This document shows, piece after piece, positions 6,365 to 14,091 of a stretch of 64,000 nucleotides of DNA (positions are counted from its first letter, which is position 1; the number at the start of each line of letters is the position of its first letter). The position numbers and the translations under genes were made by a program. The stretch covers positions 186,001-250,000 of the forward strand of contig NZ_JBHTCG010000003.1 in the NCBI RefSeq assembly GCF_042665155.1. The letters run 5' to 3'. Source of the DNA: Sphaerisporangium rhizosphaerae. Its GTDB lineage: Bacteria; Actinomycetota; Actinomycetes; Streptosporangiales; Streptosporangiaceae. The notes below the pieces were generated by a model, which saw only the letters and a list, made by a program, of their open reading frames with translations, did no database searches and was not told the DNA's origin.

Positions 6365-8725
6365 TCATCCCAGGCCCCGTCGTTCCCGCCGACGGCCCAT
6401 GGTGGCGGAGGCGAGCAGGAGGCCGAGGGCCGTCACCAGTGCCAGGCCGAGCGCTTCGGGCAGCAGGCCAGGCGGTGGAGCCGCCAAGCCGAGCGGGTCG
6501 ATCACCGTGACATCCCAGCCGGACGCGGCCACCGCGGCGCGGACCCGGTTCGCGTCGGCGGCGAGCCACCAGTCGGTGGCGGGAAGCGGCGGGCGTGCCG
6601 CGGCCAGGTTCCACGCCTGCAAGGACGGCAGGTCCACGAGGGCGCCGGCCTGGTCCAGGGGGATGCCGGGCATGCGCTCGACGATCCCGACGAGCTCAAC
6701 CTGGACCCGCTGACGGCCCAGCGCGATGAAACCGGTGCGGCCCGTGGTGAGCTTCGCGGATGCGGCCAACTCGGGCGTGAGGACGATGGGCAGCGGCCGG
6801 TCTTCGGCGGTGCCCGCCGGTACGGGCCGCACGGCGGTCGCGGCGGCCTTCACCTTGAGCGAGAACAGCCCCGCGCCGCTCTCGGCGTGTTCCGACCAGC
6901 GCTGATCCGTCGGCAGGCTCACCTCTCGGCCGTCGGCGCGCAGGGTGGTCACGGTCAGCGCATGGGGGAAGTCGTCGATCGAGTCCCCCAGGAAACCGCG
7001 GACGGACAGCGGGTAGGCGATCTTCCCGTCCCGGCCGGCCAGGCCGGCGAGGTCCACATCCACCTTCGTGACACCCGAGCGCAGCGGTGCGACCGGCATG
7101 TCGTGCCAGACGCCGATGGCGTCGGAGATCACCACTCGCAGCTGCGGAGGGTCGGCGGGCGCCTTCACCTCGACGGTCAGCGTACGCGGGGCGCCGGGAA
7201 GCGGCATGGCGCCGATCTTCGGCCGACCGGTGGCCATCGCGGCCGCGATCTGCGTGACCGTTCGGTCCGACAGATCGGGCCGCAGGCGGAACACCTCGGG
7301 GAGGCGGGTGGCGTCGATGCCGAGCAGGGTGCTGTTGCGGAGGTCGACCTCGATCCGATCGCGGTGGCCGGGCACGGCCGCGGTGACGCCCGGAAGAGCG
7401 GCGAAAGCGGTCCCGCGGCCGAGGACGCCCGGCGTGCCTCCTGCCGGGGGGCCGGTCAGCCGTAGGTCGGCTCCGGCCTGGTGGGCGGCCTGATCCGCCC
7501 GCGACGTACGCCAGGTGCCGGCGGCGCCGAGCGCGGCCACGGCCACTGCGGCGGCGATCGCCGCGGAGAGCACCCGGATGCCCGGCCTCGGTACCTCGAC
7601 GAGGAGCAATACGGCCGCGAGCAGCGCCATGGAGATCGCCGCCAGGAGCGCCCCCGTGTCGAAGGCGGCGGGCGGCCTCAGTCCCGAGGCCGGCCACCAC
7701 GGAACCGCGCTCGCCGGCGAGAGCGGTAGGCGGGCCGCGAAGGGGGCCGCGATCACGCAGCCCGCGACCACCGCCGCCGTGCCCGGCGACCAGTTCGCCC
7801 CCTTGGGCCGAGGTAGGAGCAGCAACGTCAGAGCCAGGACCGCCGCCAGCCCCAGGACCGTCCAGCGGGCCGACGACGAAGCGGCCTCCAGTCGCGCCAG
7901 CGTGGCGGGCAGGGCGCTGAGAGACGTGCATACCGGGCACCCGTTCGCCTTGAACCGCTCCCGCAGGTCCCCCAGCCGGGCGACCGCCTCGCGCATGTGC
8001 CCGACCGTCATGCCGCGCAGATCCGGCGTGACGGTCCAGGTGGCGTTGACCGTCGTCGCGAAGTGGTCGAGGAAGGTGGCCTGGTCCACCATGAGCGGGC
8101 CGTAGGTCGAGTAGCCGTTCCGCTCGACGCCGCGACCGAACATCAGGTCGCCGTCCCAGCGAGGGCCGAGCGGGTCGTTCGGTACGAAGACTCCGGTGAT
8201 CTTGACCTGTACCGGTTCGCCGTCGATGCGACCGATCGTGGTGAATGCATTCCCGGCCTCAAGGCCGCTGTTCGAGGCGGCGGCCTGTGAGATCGCCGCC
8301 TCGACCGGCTCGGTACGCGACCGCGGCCACGAACCCGAGATCAGCCGGGCATGCCGCTGAAACCCGTCGAAGCTGTCGAACCTGAGCCGCTCCGGCCGTC
8401 GGAACCGCACCTTCTCCTGGCCCGGCATCGCGTAGCCGTCCGAGCGGAGCAAGGTGGTCACCTCGACGGGCGCGCCGCCGAACGTCACGGCCGTCTGCTC
8501 CCGCACGACCCGGTCGTACGTGGCGAAGTTCGCTGCGTTGATCACCCCGGCGACCGTGACGCCGACGGCCTGCGGCGGAGTCGTCTCCACGGCATGGCGC
8601 ACTCCCGCGTCGCCCAGGGAGAAGGCGCATATCCCCAGCCCGGCGAATGCCGTGGTGACGAACATGAGAAACAGGGCCAGTCTCAACGTGGCCGGCTTGT
8701 TCTCGTCGCCTGCCTGAATTCCCAT
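6365..8725 (-). CDS. FtsX-like ABC transporter permease, apparently shortened
   Basis: A 786-residue membrane protein resembling the large MacB/FtsX-type permeases of actinomycetes. An N-terminal membrane segment (~13-36) is followed by a large extracytoplasmic domain to ~280, about four hydrophobic segments (~292-412), a second extracytoplasmic domain, and one last membrane segment (~757-776, LGLALVTALGLLLASA) before MGRRRERRGLG and the stop. Full-length relatives normally end with a three-helix FtsX bundle and have another after the first extracytoplasmic domain; the last bundle here stops after one helix and the middle helices lack the usual cytoplasmic coupling loop. No ABC ATPase gene is adjacent. 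It ends 20 bp from a kinase-gene remnant, so the 3' end was probably lost in a rearrangement. Function doubtful. Confidence 0.7.
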   Translation of the reverse strand: MGIQAGDENKPATLRLALFLMFVTTAFAGLGICAFSLGDAGVRHAVETTPPQAVGVTVAGVINAANFATYDRVVREQTAVTFGGAPVEVTTLLRSDGYAMPGQEKVRFRRPERLRFDSFDGFQRHARLISGSWPRSRTEPVEAAISQAAASNSGLEAGNAFTTIGRIDGEPVQVKITGVFVPNDPLGPRWDGDLMFGRGVERNGYSTYGPLMVDQATFLDHFATTVNATWTVTPDLRGMTVGHMREAVARLGDLRERFKANGCPVCTSLSALPATLARLEAASSSARWTVLGLAAVLALTLLLLPRPKGANWSPGTAAVVAGCVIAAPFAARLPLSPASAVPWWPASGLRPPAAFDTGALLAAISMALLAAVLLLVEVPRPGIRVLSAAIAAAVAVAALGAAGTWRTSRADQAAHQAGADLRLTGPPAGGTPGVLGRGTAFAALPGVTAAVPGHRDRIEVDLRNSTLLGIDATRLPEVFRLRPDLSDRTVTQIAAAMATGRPKIGAMPLPGAPRTLTVEVKAPADPPQLRVVISDAIGVWHDMPVAPLRSGVTKVDVDLAGLAGRDGKIAYPLSVRGFLGDSIDDFPHALTVTTLRADGREVSLPTDQRWSEHAESGAGLFSLKVKAAATAVRPVPAGTAEDRPLPIVLTPELAASAKLTTGRTGFIALGRQRVQVELVGIVERMPGIPLDQAGALVDLPSLQAWNLAAARPPLPATDWWLAADANRVRAAVAASGWDVTVIDPLGLAAPPPGLLPEALGLALVTALGLLLASATMGRRRERRGLG

Positions 8726-9055
8726 GACGAGCCCTTTAGCTGTCGATATCCCCCGTGATCACCTCGGCAATCATGCTGAGGACTCCGAGGCGGAGTCAAG
8801 CGGTTGGGAGGGTGATTCGTGGGGTGATGTCCGGGATCGCGTATCGTGATCGACTGGTCACCGACCGATGGATCTGCGTCTTCCATGCCGTGGTCACCGG
8901 CTGGATCAGGCCCATCGGACGTCGGATGAGTCGCTCGGGCGCGGTTCGCGGCCAACTCGCCCCGCCATGCCGCCGCACCCATGCCCGCCGGCCGGCAGTA
9001 ACGCGACAATTCTCACGCTCACCCGACGCGGTGCGGGTATTCACTCGCGAACTAC
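8726..9055. other. Gene-free spacer upstream of permease
   Basis: About 330 bp with no supported gene. It holds the upstream region of the minus-strand permease and, at its right end, runs into the decayed Thg1 copy. Short frames here have no recognisable product. Confidence 0.5.
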
Positions 9056-9318
9056 CCCGCACAGGGTTTGTTGACGGCACGACGCGGATATGGTCGATTT
9101 CGGGGTGGGCATACCGCCTGCCGAGCTGTTTCGGCAGGCGCTGTGCGGTTTCGGCTATGAGTAGTGAAAAGGGTGATCGAGGGGTCCGCCGAAGCATTGT
9201 CCGGTGGAACGGGAGAAACAGCGGCGGTCCACCCGGACGACGGCCACGCGCCCGGCGGCAGGGTCCGCGAGTGGAACCATTCCCGGGCTCGCATCCGTGC
9301 TTCCGGCTCGTCGCCGTT
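9056..9318 (-). pseudogene. Remnant of Thg1 gene (5' part only)
   Basis: A decayed second copy of the Thg1 gene at 5353-6120, retaining roughly its first 85-90 codons. RMRAREWFHS and PGAW match the intact copy in one frame, VVRVDRRCFSR (for VIRVDGRSFSR) continues in a second frame, and a third frame carries LGRRYAHPEIDHIRVV (for FGGRYAYTESDEISVV). There are thus at least two frameshifts, the metal-binding glycine and DE residues are changed, the start GTG is CTG, and everything 3' of about codon 95 is gone. It still follows the intact kinase gene at the same spacing as in the other cassette copy. Confidence 0.8.
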
Positions 9319-9330
9319 CAGGGCTCTTGC

Positions 9331-9777
9331 CTATTGTGAGACCTCTGTCGTGAACCCTCCGTCCCCGTCGAAGCCGACCTCGAAGATCTGGTCGAACCCG
9401 TCGGCCGGCCGGGGGCGCCTCAGGCGTTTGAGCGTGGCATAGATGCCGACCTCCGGCACCCGGGTCTTTCCCGGCCGTACGGCGTTGCGTTCGAGCGAGC
9501 CGGCGACGTCGGGCGGGAACCAGTAGCCGACCACCGGGGCGTCGTTCGCCCTGGCGATGTCGATGAGCGGACGCCATTCGTCGGGCGAGGGATTGGTGTT
9601 GTCCACCGCGACGTTCCTGCCCTCGGCCAGCGCCTCCTGGACCATCCGGAGCTGGCGCCGCTGCCGTTTCCGGGCGTTCGGAAAGGCGTCCTTGCTCACA
9701 TGGACATGCGTTCGCGCCAGCGACTGCCGGTAGAAGGTGGTCTTGCCGGACCCCTGCAGCCCCACGAGAATCGCCAT
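9331..9777 (-). CDS. P-loop kinase, T4 polynucleotide-kinase-like (AAA_33)
   Basis: A 148-residue single-domain ATPase/kinase. The Walker A motif GLQGSGKTT is at residues 6-14, and VAVDNTNPSPDEW near residue 62 is the VDNTNP signature of the T4 Pnkp-like kinase group that phosphorylates 5'-OH ends of RNA or DNA. The end of the chain (GYWFPP, SLERN, PEVGIYATLKRLRRP) matches the remnant at 6121-6345. The ATG at 9777 is used; a GTG at 9792 would add five residues and neither has a strong ribosome site. The downstream Thg1 copy is broken, but an intact one lies 3 kb away, so 5'-end phosphorylation plus 3'-5' nucleotide addition may still work as an RNA-repair pair. That pairing is inference from gene order. 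Confidence 0.82.
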   Translation of the reverse strand: MAILVGLQGSGKTTFYRQSLARTHVHVSKDAFPNARKRQRRQLRMVQEALAEGRNVAVDNTNPSPDEWRPLIDIARANDAPVVGYWFPPDVAGSLERNAVRPGKTRVPEVGIYATLKRLRRPRPADGFDQIFEVGFDGDGGFTTEVSQ

Positions 9778-9937
9778 CGCTGCGTCGCCCACCCGGCAAT
9801 TCCACCATGGACCGTCGAATGACAGCCGGGGCAGAGGCCCTTTTCGCGGGCGCTGAGGTTCTCGCGCGGTGACGGGTTCTGGGTCGTCGACCTCGCGGCG
9901 ACCAAGTAGGACGCCCCGCGCTCCATCTCAGTGCCTC

Positions 9938-10384
9938 TCAGGTCAGGTGGAGGTGGATCATGGGGAGGGTGTCGACGGGGGCGCCGGTGGCGCGTTCGAT
10001 GGTGGCGCGGAGGTTGGCCCATGCCTTGGGGTGGACGCGGGCGTAGCGGCGGAGGGCCGCGTCGGCGTCCGCGCGGGACAGGGGGGCCGCGATGGCGGGA
10101 GCGCTGCGGCGCAGGCCGCAGGAGACCCTGACGTGCGGGTCGGCCAGCACGTTGCGGTACCACTGGGCCCGCTCGCCGAAGCCCGAGACGATCACGTACT
10201 CGTCCCTGGCCGGGTGCTCGACCACCTCCAGGACGGCGAACCTGCGGGCGCCGGTGGTGCGGCCGATGTGCTCCAGCATCAGCAGGCGCGAGCCGAACAG
10301 GATCCCCAGGCCGGCCCGGTAGAGCCAGATGGGCGCGCGCACCAGGCGGCGGGTGCGCAGTACACGTGCTCCGATCGCGGTCAT
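9938..10384 (-). CDS. Deazaflavin-type nitroreductase (DUF385) family oxidoreductase
   Basis: A 148-residue protein of the F420H2-dependent nitroreductase/DUF385 fold, a split-barrel enzyme group common in actinomycetes and best known from Ddn of Mycobacterium. The diagnostic stretch is LEHIGRTTGARRFAVLEVVE, followed by VIVSGFGERAQWYRNVLADP and VRVSCGLRR. The ATG at 10384 (MTAIGARVLRTRRL) is chosen by similarity; in-frame ATG and GTG codons up to 40 bp upstream are possible and there is no clear ribosome site. Substrate is unknown. It is divergent from the toxin-antitoxin pair at 10505. Confidence 0.85.
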   Translation of the reverse strand: MTAIGARVLRTRRLVRAPIWLYRAGLGILFGSRLLMLEHIGRTTGARRFAVLEVVEHPARDEYVIVSGFGERAQWYRNVLADPHVRVSCGLRRSAPAIAAPLSRADADAALRRYARVHPKAWANLRATIERATGAPVDTLPMIHLHLT

Positions 10385-10504
10385 GATGCCCGTTGTGTTC
10401 ACGCCTACCGGCTTACCACCGATCATGCCCGTGCGCAGCTCGGGCGATGAGGCGGCTACATGTGTGCTCCCACCGAGAATGCGACTGGTAGTAGCCTTGG
10501 TGGT

Positions 10505-10771
10505 ATGAGCGATGGTGGAACAAAAAAGTTCAGTGTCACGATCCCTGAGGAACTCGCCGCCACCGTGCAGGCGCGGATCGGGAAAGGAAGTTTCTCGGCC
10601 TATGTGTCCGAGGCGTTGGCACGGCAGATCGAGCGGGACAATCTGCGTGAGCTGGTCAGCGCGGCCGAGTCCCAGCACGGCCCTGTCGAGCGTTCCGCGG
10701 TCGAGGCCAAGCGCGCGCTTCTGCGGGATGACGCCCACGAGCACGTCTCTGGCAATTCGTCGGCCGCCTGA
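10505..10771 (+). CDS. Antitoxin of VapBC-like pair (ribbon-helix-helix type)
   Basis: An 88-residue small protein whose N terminus, KKFSVTIPEELAATVQARI, has the strand-plus-helix pattern of ribbon-helix-helix DNA-binding antitoxins, followed by SAYVSEALARQIERDNLREL. The C-terminal part is charged and probably wraps the toxin. It overlaps the PIN-domain toxin gene by one base (TGATG), the usual translational coupling in such pairs. The ATG at 10505 is preferred over one at 10460 that adds a tail unlike the family. Like other antitoxins it should neutralise the toxin and repress its own promoter. Confidence 0.85.
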   Translation: MSDGGTKKFSVTIPEELAATVQARIGKGSFSAYVSEALARQIERDNLRELVSAAESQHGPVERSAVEAKRALLRDDAHEHVSGNSSAA

Positions 10772-11163
10772 TGCCGGGATCCTTGGTCCTCGACTGCGAG
10801 GGCCTGTCCAAGGCGGTACTTCAAACGCCTGAACTGACCGAGTGGCTGGCGGCGGCGGAGGAGGAGGACGTCCGGGTCGTCGTCAGCGCGGCCACTCTTG
10901 TCGAGGTCTCCCATCCGAAGATCAACCGGGCCCGTTACGAATGGACGCTGTCCCGTCTGGTCGTCGAGCCCGTGACGAGGGAAGTCGCTCGAGACGGCGC
11001 GGCGCTTCTCGCCGCGGCCGGGCTACACGGGCACAAGTACGCTATCGACGCCATGGTCTGCGCCACGGCTCTTCACCTTCCGCGTCCGGTGACGGTTCTG
11101 ACCTCCGATGTCGAAGACATCATTAAGCTCAGCCAGCGCCGGCTGCGAGCCGTGAAGGTTTGA
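10771..11163 (+). CDS. PIN-domain toxin, VapC-like ribonuclease
   Basis: A 130-residue PIN-domain protein. The acidic metal-binding positions are in place: LVLDCEGLSK (D8), SAATLVEVSH (E45), KYAIDAMVCATA (D93 region) and LTSDVEDI near residue 112. VapC-type toxins are magnesium-dependent ribonucleases that cut tRNA or rRNA and stall growth. The start codon overlaps the antitoxin stop. Length and motif order are normal for the family, so the module looks intact. The RNA target cannot be predicted from sequence. Confidence 0.87.
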   Translation: MPGSLVLDCEGLSKAVLQTPELTEWLAAAEEEDVRVVVSAATLVEVSHPKINRARYEWTLSRLVVEPVTREVARDGAALLAAAGLHGHKYAIDAMVCATALHLPRPVTVLTSDVEDIIKLSQRRLRAVKV

Positions 11164-11409
11164 GGTACGTCGTCCCACGAGGTACCAGGCAGGGAAGCCT
11201 GAGCCGGCCGGGGGAGTGGGTGGAGGGCCCCGGCCGGCGTTCTGGCCGTATGAGCGGTCAGGTCTGTCTTGGATCTCTTGGCGTTGACGTACTTGGTGAG
11301 TTCCTGCTCGCGGCCCGGCCGGACTCGCCGTGGTTCGGCGACACCCACCCCCTCGATGGCCGCGCGGAACTCACCCGGATGAGCTCCGCGCGGAGGTCCG
11401 TCTTCAAAG

Positions 11410-12960
11410 TCAGGAGACGGGGGAGGCCGCGACCGGGCCGGCCCAGTGGTCGGAGCCGGTCGGCCATGTCCGCGACGGCGTCCGCCGGCTGAGCAGGCTC
11501 TCCTCAGGCGTGCCCACGGCGCAGCGGGCGCCGCGCGGCGGCACCTTCAGCGAGATCAGGTACGCGTCGAAGATGTCGTCCTGGCACTTGTCCTTGCCGT
11601 AGATGCGGTGCCCCCAGCCCTCGTACGTGAGCAGCACCGCCTTGGGCCCGAGCTGACGGGCCGCGTTGGCGGACCATATCCACGGGGTGGCCGGGTCGTG
11701 CACGGAATTCCCGAGCAGCAGCGGGGCGTCGCCGGTGTACCGCAGCGCGTGCGGCGCGTTGGTGGTCGGGTAGTTCATGCAAATGGGCAGATCGTCGGTC
11801 GGGTACGGGTGGTACCCCGTGTCGGGTGCGAGCAGGCTGGAGGCGCGCATTAGTGCGGCGTACTCCTCGTAGTTCCGCACCCGGAGGTTGTAATCTTGGC
11901 AGAGAACCGCGGTCGGCAGATACGCGACGTCACCCTCCACGGGCTGCCGGCCCGGCAGCGGGGGCACCCACTCAGGCTCCGGCCCGCCGTCCAGCCAGTT
12001 GATCACCTCGCTCAGCAGGTGCCAGTCCGGTCCCTCGGTGCCCAGGGCGGCGTTGTAGATGACCTGCAGTTCGGTCATCGTCTGGCCCGTGCTCGGGTAC
12101 TTCAGCTCACCGCGCCGCGCCTTCGCCCGCAGGTCCTTCCAGATCGCATGGATGTCACGTCCATGCAGGACGCAGCCGGTGTCCTGCTCGCACCAGCCGA
12201 CGAACTGGTCGAACGCGTCCTCGATGGCGACCGCCTCGGTGGCCAGGAAGCCCGCGACGCCGAGGCTGTGGTCCATGTTGCTGTCGAGCCCGAGGGCCCG
12301 GACGCGGCCGGGGAACAGCTCGGCGTACATCTGGCCGATCAGAGTGCCGTACGAGATGCCGTAGTAGGTGAGCTTCTCCTCGCCCAGGGCGGCGCGGAGC
12401 GCGTCCAGGTCACGGGCGACGTTGACCGAGTCGACGTGGTCGTACAGCGGACCGGTACGTGCGCGGCAGTCGGCGTGCAGCTTCTTCGTGAACGCGTTCC
12501 AGGCGTCGAAGTCGGCCTGGCTTCTCATGACGGTGTGCGGCATCCGGTTGTACACCGACGCCGAGCAGATCACCGGGTTGCTGCGTCCCACGCCCCGAGG
12601 GTCGAACCCGACGATGTCGAACCGTCGCTGCAGTTCCTCGGTGTAGGACCCGGGGGCGCCGTACACGGCCTCCACCCCCGACCCGCCCGGACCACCGGGG
12701 TTGATCACCAGCGAACCGACCCGCGCGGCCGGATCGGTGGCCTTCCGCCGCGCGACGGCGATGTCCACCTTCGCCCCGGCCGGCTTCGACCAGTCGATGG
12801 GCACGCTCAGCGTGCCGCACTCGGCGGCAGGCTCCTCCTCGCAAGGCGCCCAAGCGATGGTTCGCGCCGTCAGGACCTCGGTGTCCGCACTGGCCGTCGA
12901 GACGGGTAAGACCGTCGCCACCGCCAGGAAGGCGGCGAACCAGAAAGCTCTTCTACGCAC
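11410..12960 (-). CDS. Secreted alpha/beta hydrolase, tripeptidyl-aminopeptidase (S33/TAP) type
   Basis: A 516-residue exported serine hydrolase. A signal peptide (MRRRAFWFAAFLAVATVLPV, likely cut after ASA near residue 25) is followed by the oxyanion region VINPGGPGGSG (~86-95), the nucleophile elbow GISYGT (Ser203), an acid at GNSVHDPATP (Asp422) and the base in GWGHRIYG (His451). The cysteine-rich C-terminal part is the TAP-like domain. Streptomyces relatives remove tripeptides from protein N termini outside the cell. The GTG start is backed by GGAG just upstream. The last ~25 residues, rich in Ser/Arg/Pro, extend past the usual family end and may be a spurious extension from a mutated stop. 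Confidence 0.9.
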   Translation of the reverse strand: MRRRAFWFAAFLAVATVLPVSTASADTEVLTARTIAWAPCEEEPAAECGTLSVPIDWSKPAGAKVDIAVARRKATDPAARVGSLVINPGGPGGSGVEAVYGAPGSYTEELQRRFDIVGFDPRGVGRSNPVICSASVYNRMPHTVMRSQADFDAWNAFTKKLHADCRARTGPLYDHVDSVNVARDLDALRAALGEEKLTYYGISYGTLIGQMYAELFPGRVRALGLDSNMDHSLGVAGFLATEAVAIEDAFDQFVGWCEQDTGCVLHGRDIHAIWKDLRAKARRGELKYPSTGQTMTELQVIYNAALGTEGPDWHLLSEVINWLDGGPEPEWVPPLPGRQPVEGDVAYLPTAVLCQDYNLRVRNYEEYAALMRASSLLAPDTGYHPYPTDDLPICMNYPTTNAPHALRYTGDAPLLLGNSVHDPATPWIWSANAARQLGPKAVLLTYEGWGHRIYGKDKCQDDIFDAYLISLKVPPRGARCAVGTPEESLLSRRTPSRTWPTGSDHWAGPVAASPVS

Positions 12961-13094
12961 GTTGCTCCAGTCTCTCGTCGATCCTCTGTCGGAACGTGCG
13001 ACCGTAGCGGATCACCACATACGTGGCAGCAGAAACAGGGAAGAATGGCGGCATTTCTCCTACAGGGCCGCCTCTCGGACGGGGTGCACTTTGT

Positions 13095-13122
13095 CGGATG
13101 ATCTGGACAAACTGATCATCCG
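13095..13122. promoter_or_regulatory. Perfect inverted repeat upstream of M23 peptidase
   Basis: CGGATGATC (13095-13103) and GATCATCCG (13114-13122) are perfect inverse copies separated by 10 bp. It lies just upstream of the likely GTG start of the M23 peptidase gene in an AT-richer stretch, between divergent genes. An operator for a dimeric regulator or a leader hairpin are both possible. Confidence 0.5.
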
Positions 13123-13141
13123 ACTGACAATCTTGCCGTTT

Positions 13142-14038
13142 GTGCGAACGAAGATCCTTATAGTGACAGTTTGTGGTTCTCTGGCCGCGTTGACGGGTTC
13201 AGCGACGGCGAACGCGGCCGTCAGCGCCGCCGGCCCCACCTTCCAGTTGCCCTTCCCCTGCGGAGAGACGTGGGTCGGCAGCAGTGGCAGCTTCGCCCAC
13301 ACGGGCAACGAGATCGACTTCAACGGCAGCGCGAACGACGGTGACAGGGACCGGGGCAGGACCGTCGTCGCCGCGGCGGCCGGCACGGTCGTGATCTCCG
13401 CGTACCAGACGGCCAACGGCTTCGGAAACCTGGTCAAGATCCGTCACTCGGACGGCAGCGCGACCCTCTACGCCCACCTCAGCGCCCGGACGGTGTCCCA
13501 GGGGGCGAGAGTGGCGCAGGGCCAGAAGATCGGCGCGGTAGGCAACAGCTCCGCCAAGTACAAGATCGTGTCGCATCTCCACTACGAGCAGCGCTCGGCC
13601 GCGGGCAAGATCGTCCGTGCCACGTTCAACGGCGCCGCCTTCAAGTACCCGGGCCAGAGCGTGAAGTCCAGGAACTGCGGAGGCGGTGCCGCCCCGCGAA
13701 GCGCTCCCAGCGGCTCCAACCCCTACACCGCGGCGAAGGTCTGCGGCTCGGGCTTCAAGCAGGTCGACGTGGCGACGCTCGGCTCGCAGGGGCGGGTGTT
13801 CCTGATGTACTCCTCGGCGACCGGGCAGAACTGCGTCGCCACGGTGCGCAACAGCGGCAGAGGCAAGGTCGCCGCCAGCGCGTACCTGGAAGTGAAGGGT
13901 AAGGCGCGGCAGACCGACGCGGGCAGCTTCCAGTACTACGCGGGGCCGGTGCGCGCGAAGGCCGCCCGCACCTGCGTGAAGTGGGGCGGCTCGATCGGCA
14001 CGGCCAAGTACGACAGCCCCTTCGAGCACTGCGGCTGA
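13142..14038 (+). CDS. Secreted M23 (LytM-type) peptidase with spore-associated-protein-like C-terminal domain
   Basis: About 298 residues from the GTG at 13142, which gives a compact signal peptide (VRTKILIVTVCGSLAALTGS, cut after ANA). A TTG at 13091 is an alternative with a GGGG ribosome site. Residues ~35-170 are an M23 metallopeptidase: SFAHTGNEIDF supplies the first His/Asp zinc ligands and SHLHYEQ the HxH motif, with GNLVKIRHSDGSATLYAHLS between. After a Gly/Ser/Pro linker, the last ~100 residues (VCGSGFKQVD, RVFLMYSSATGQNCVATVRN) resemble the Streptomyces spore-associated protein A domain with paired cysteines. M23 enzymes cut peptidoglycan cross-links, so a role in wall remodelling during growth or sporulation fits. 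Convergent with the conservon. Confidence 0.85.
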   Translation: MRTKILIVTVCGSLAALTGSATANAAVSAAGPTFQLPFPCGETWVGSSGSFAHTGNEIDFNGSANDGDRDRGRTVVAAAAGTVVISAYQTANGFGNLVKIRHSDGSATLYAHLSARTVSQGARVAQGQKIGAVGNSSAKYKIVSHLHYEQRSAAGKIVRATFNGAAFKYPGQSVKSRNCGGGAAPRSAPSGSNPYTAAKVCGSGFKQVDVATLGSQGRVFLMYSSATGQNCVATVRNSGRGKVAASAYLEVKGKARQTDAGSFQYYAGPVRAKAARTCVKWGGSIGTAKYDSPFEHCG

Positions 14039-14049
14039 CGGCGGCACGA

Positions 14050-14081
14050 GCTCCGCTGCCGTCCTCGGACAGCAGCGGAGC
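14050..14081. terminator. Bidirectional hairpin between convergent genes
   Basis: GCTCCGCTGC (14050-14059) pairs perfectly with GCAGCGGAGC (14072-14081) over a 12-base loop, between the stop of the M23 gene and the stop of the conservon GTPase. A short pyrimidine/T-containing tail (acctttct) follows on the plus strand. Confidence 0.7.
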
Positions 14082-14091
14082 GCCGACCTTT

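Noticed and set aside
9778..9937. In-frame extension upstream of the kinase with a CPGCH cysteine/histidine string
   Set aside because: It lacks a start with a ribosome site, has a single CxxC-like group and no partner ligands, and is absent from the family; treated as non-coding.
10460..10504. Loose inverted repeat CCACC ... GGTGG before the antitoxin start
   Set aside because: Only five matching bases and G/C only; too weak to call an operator.
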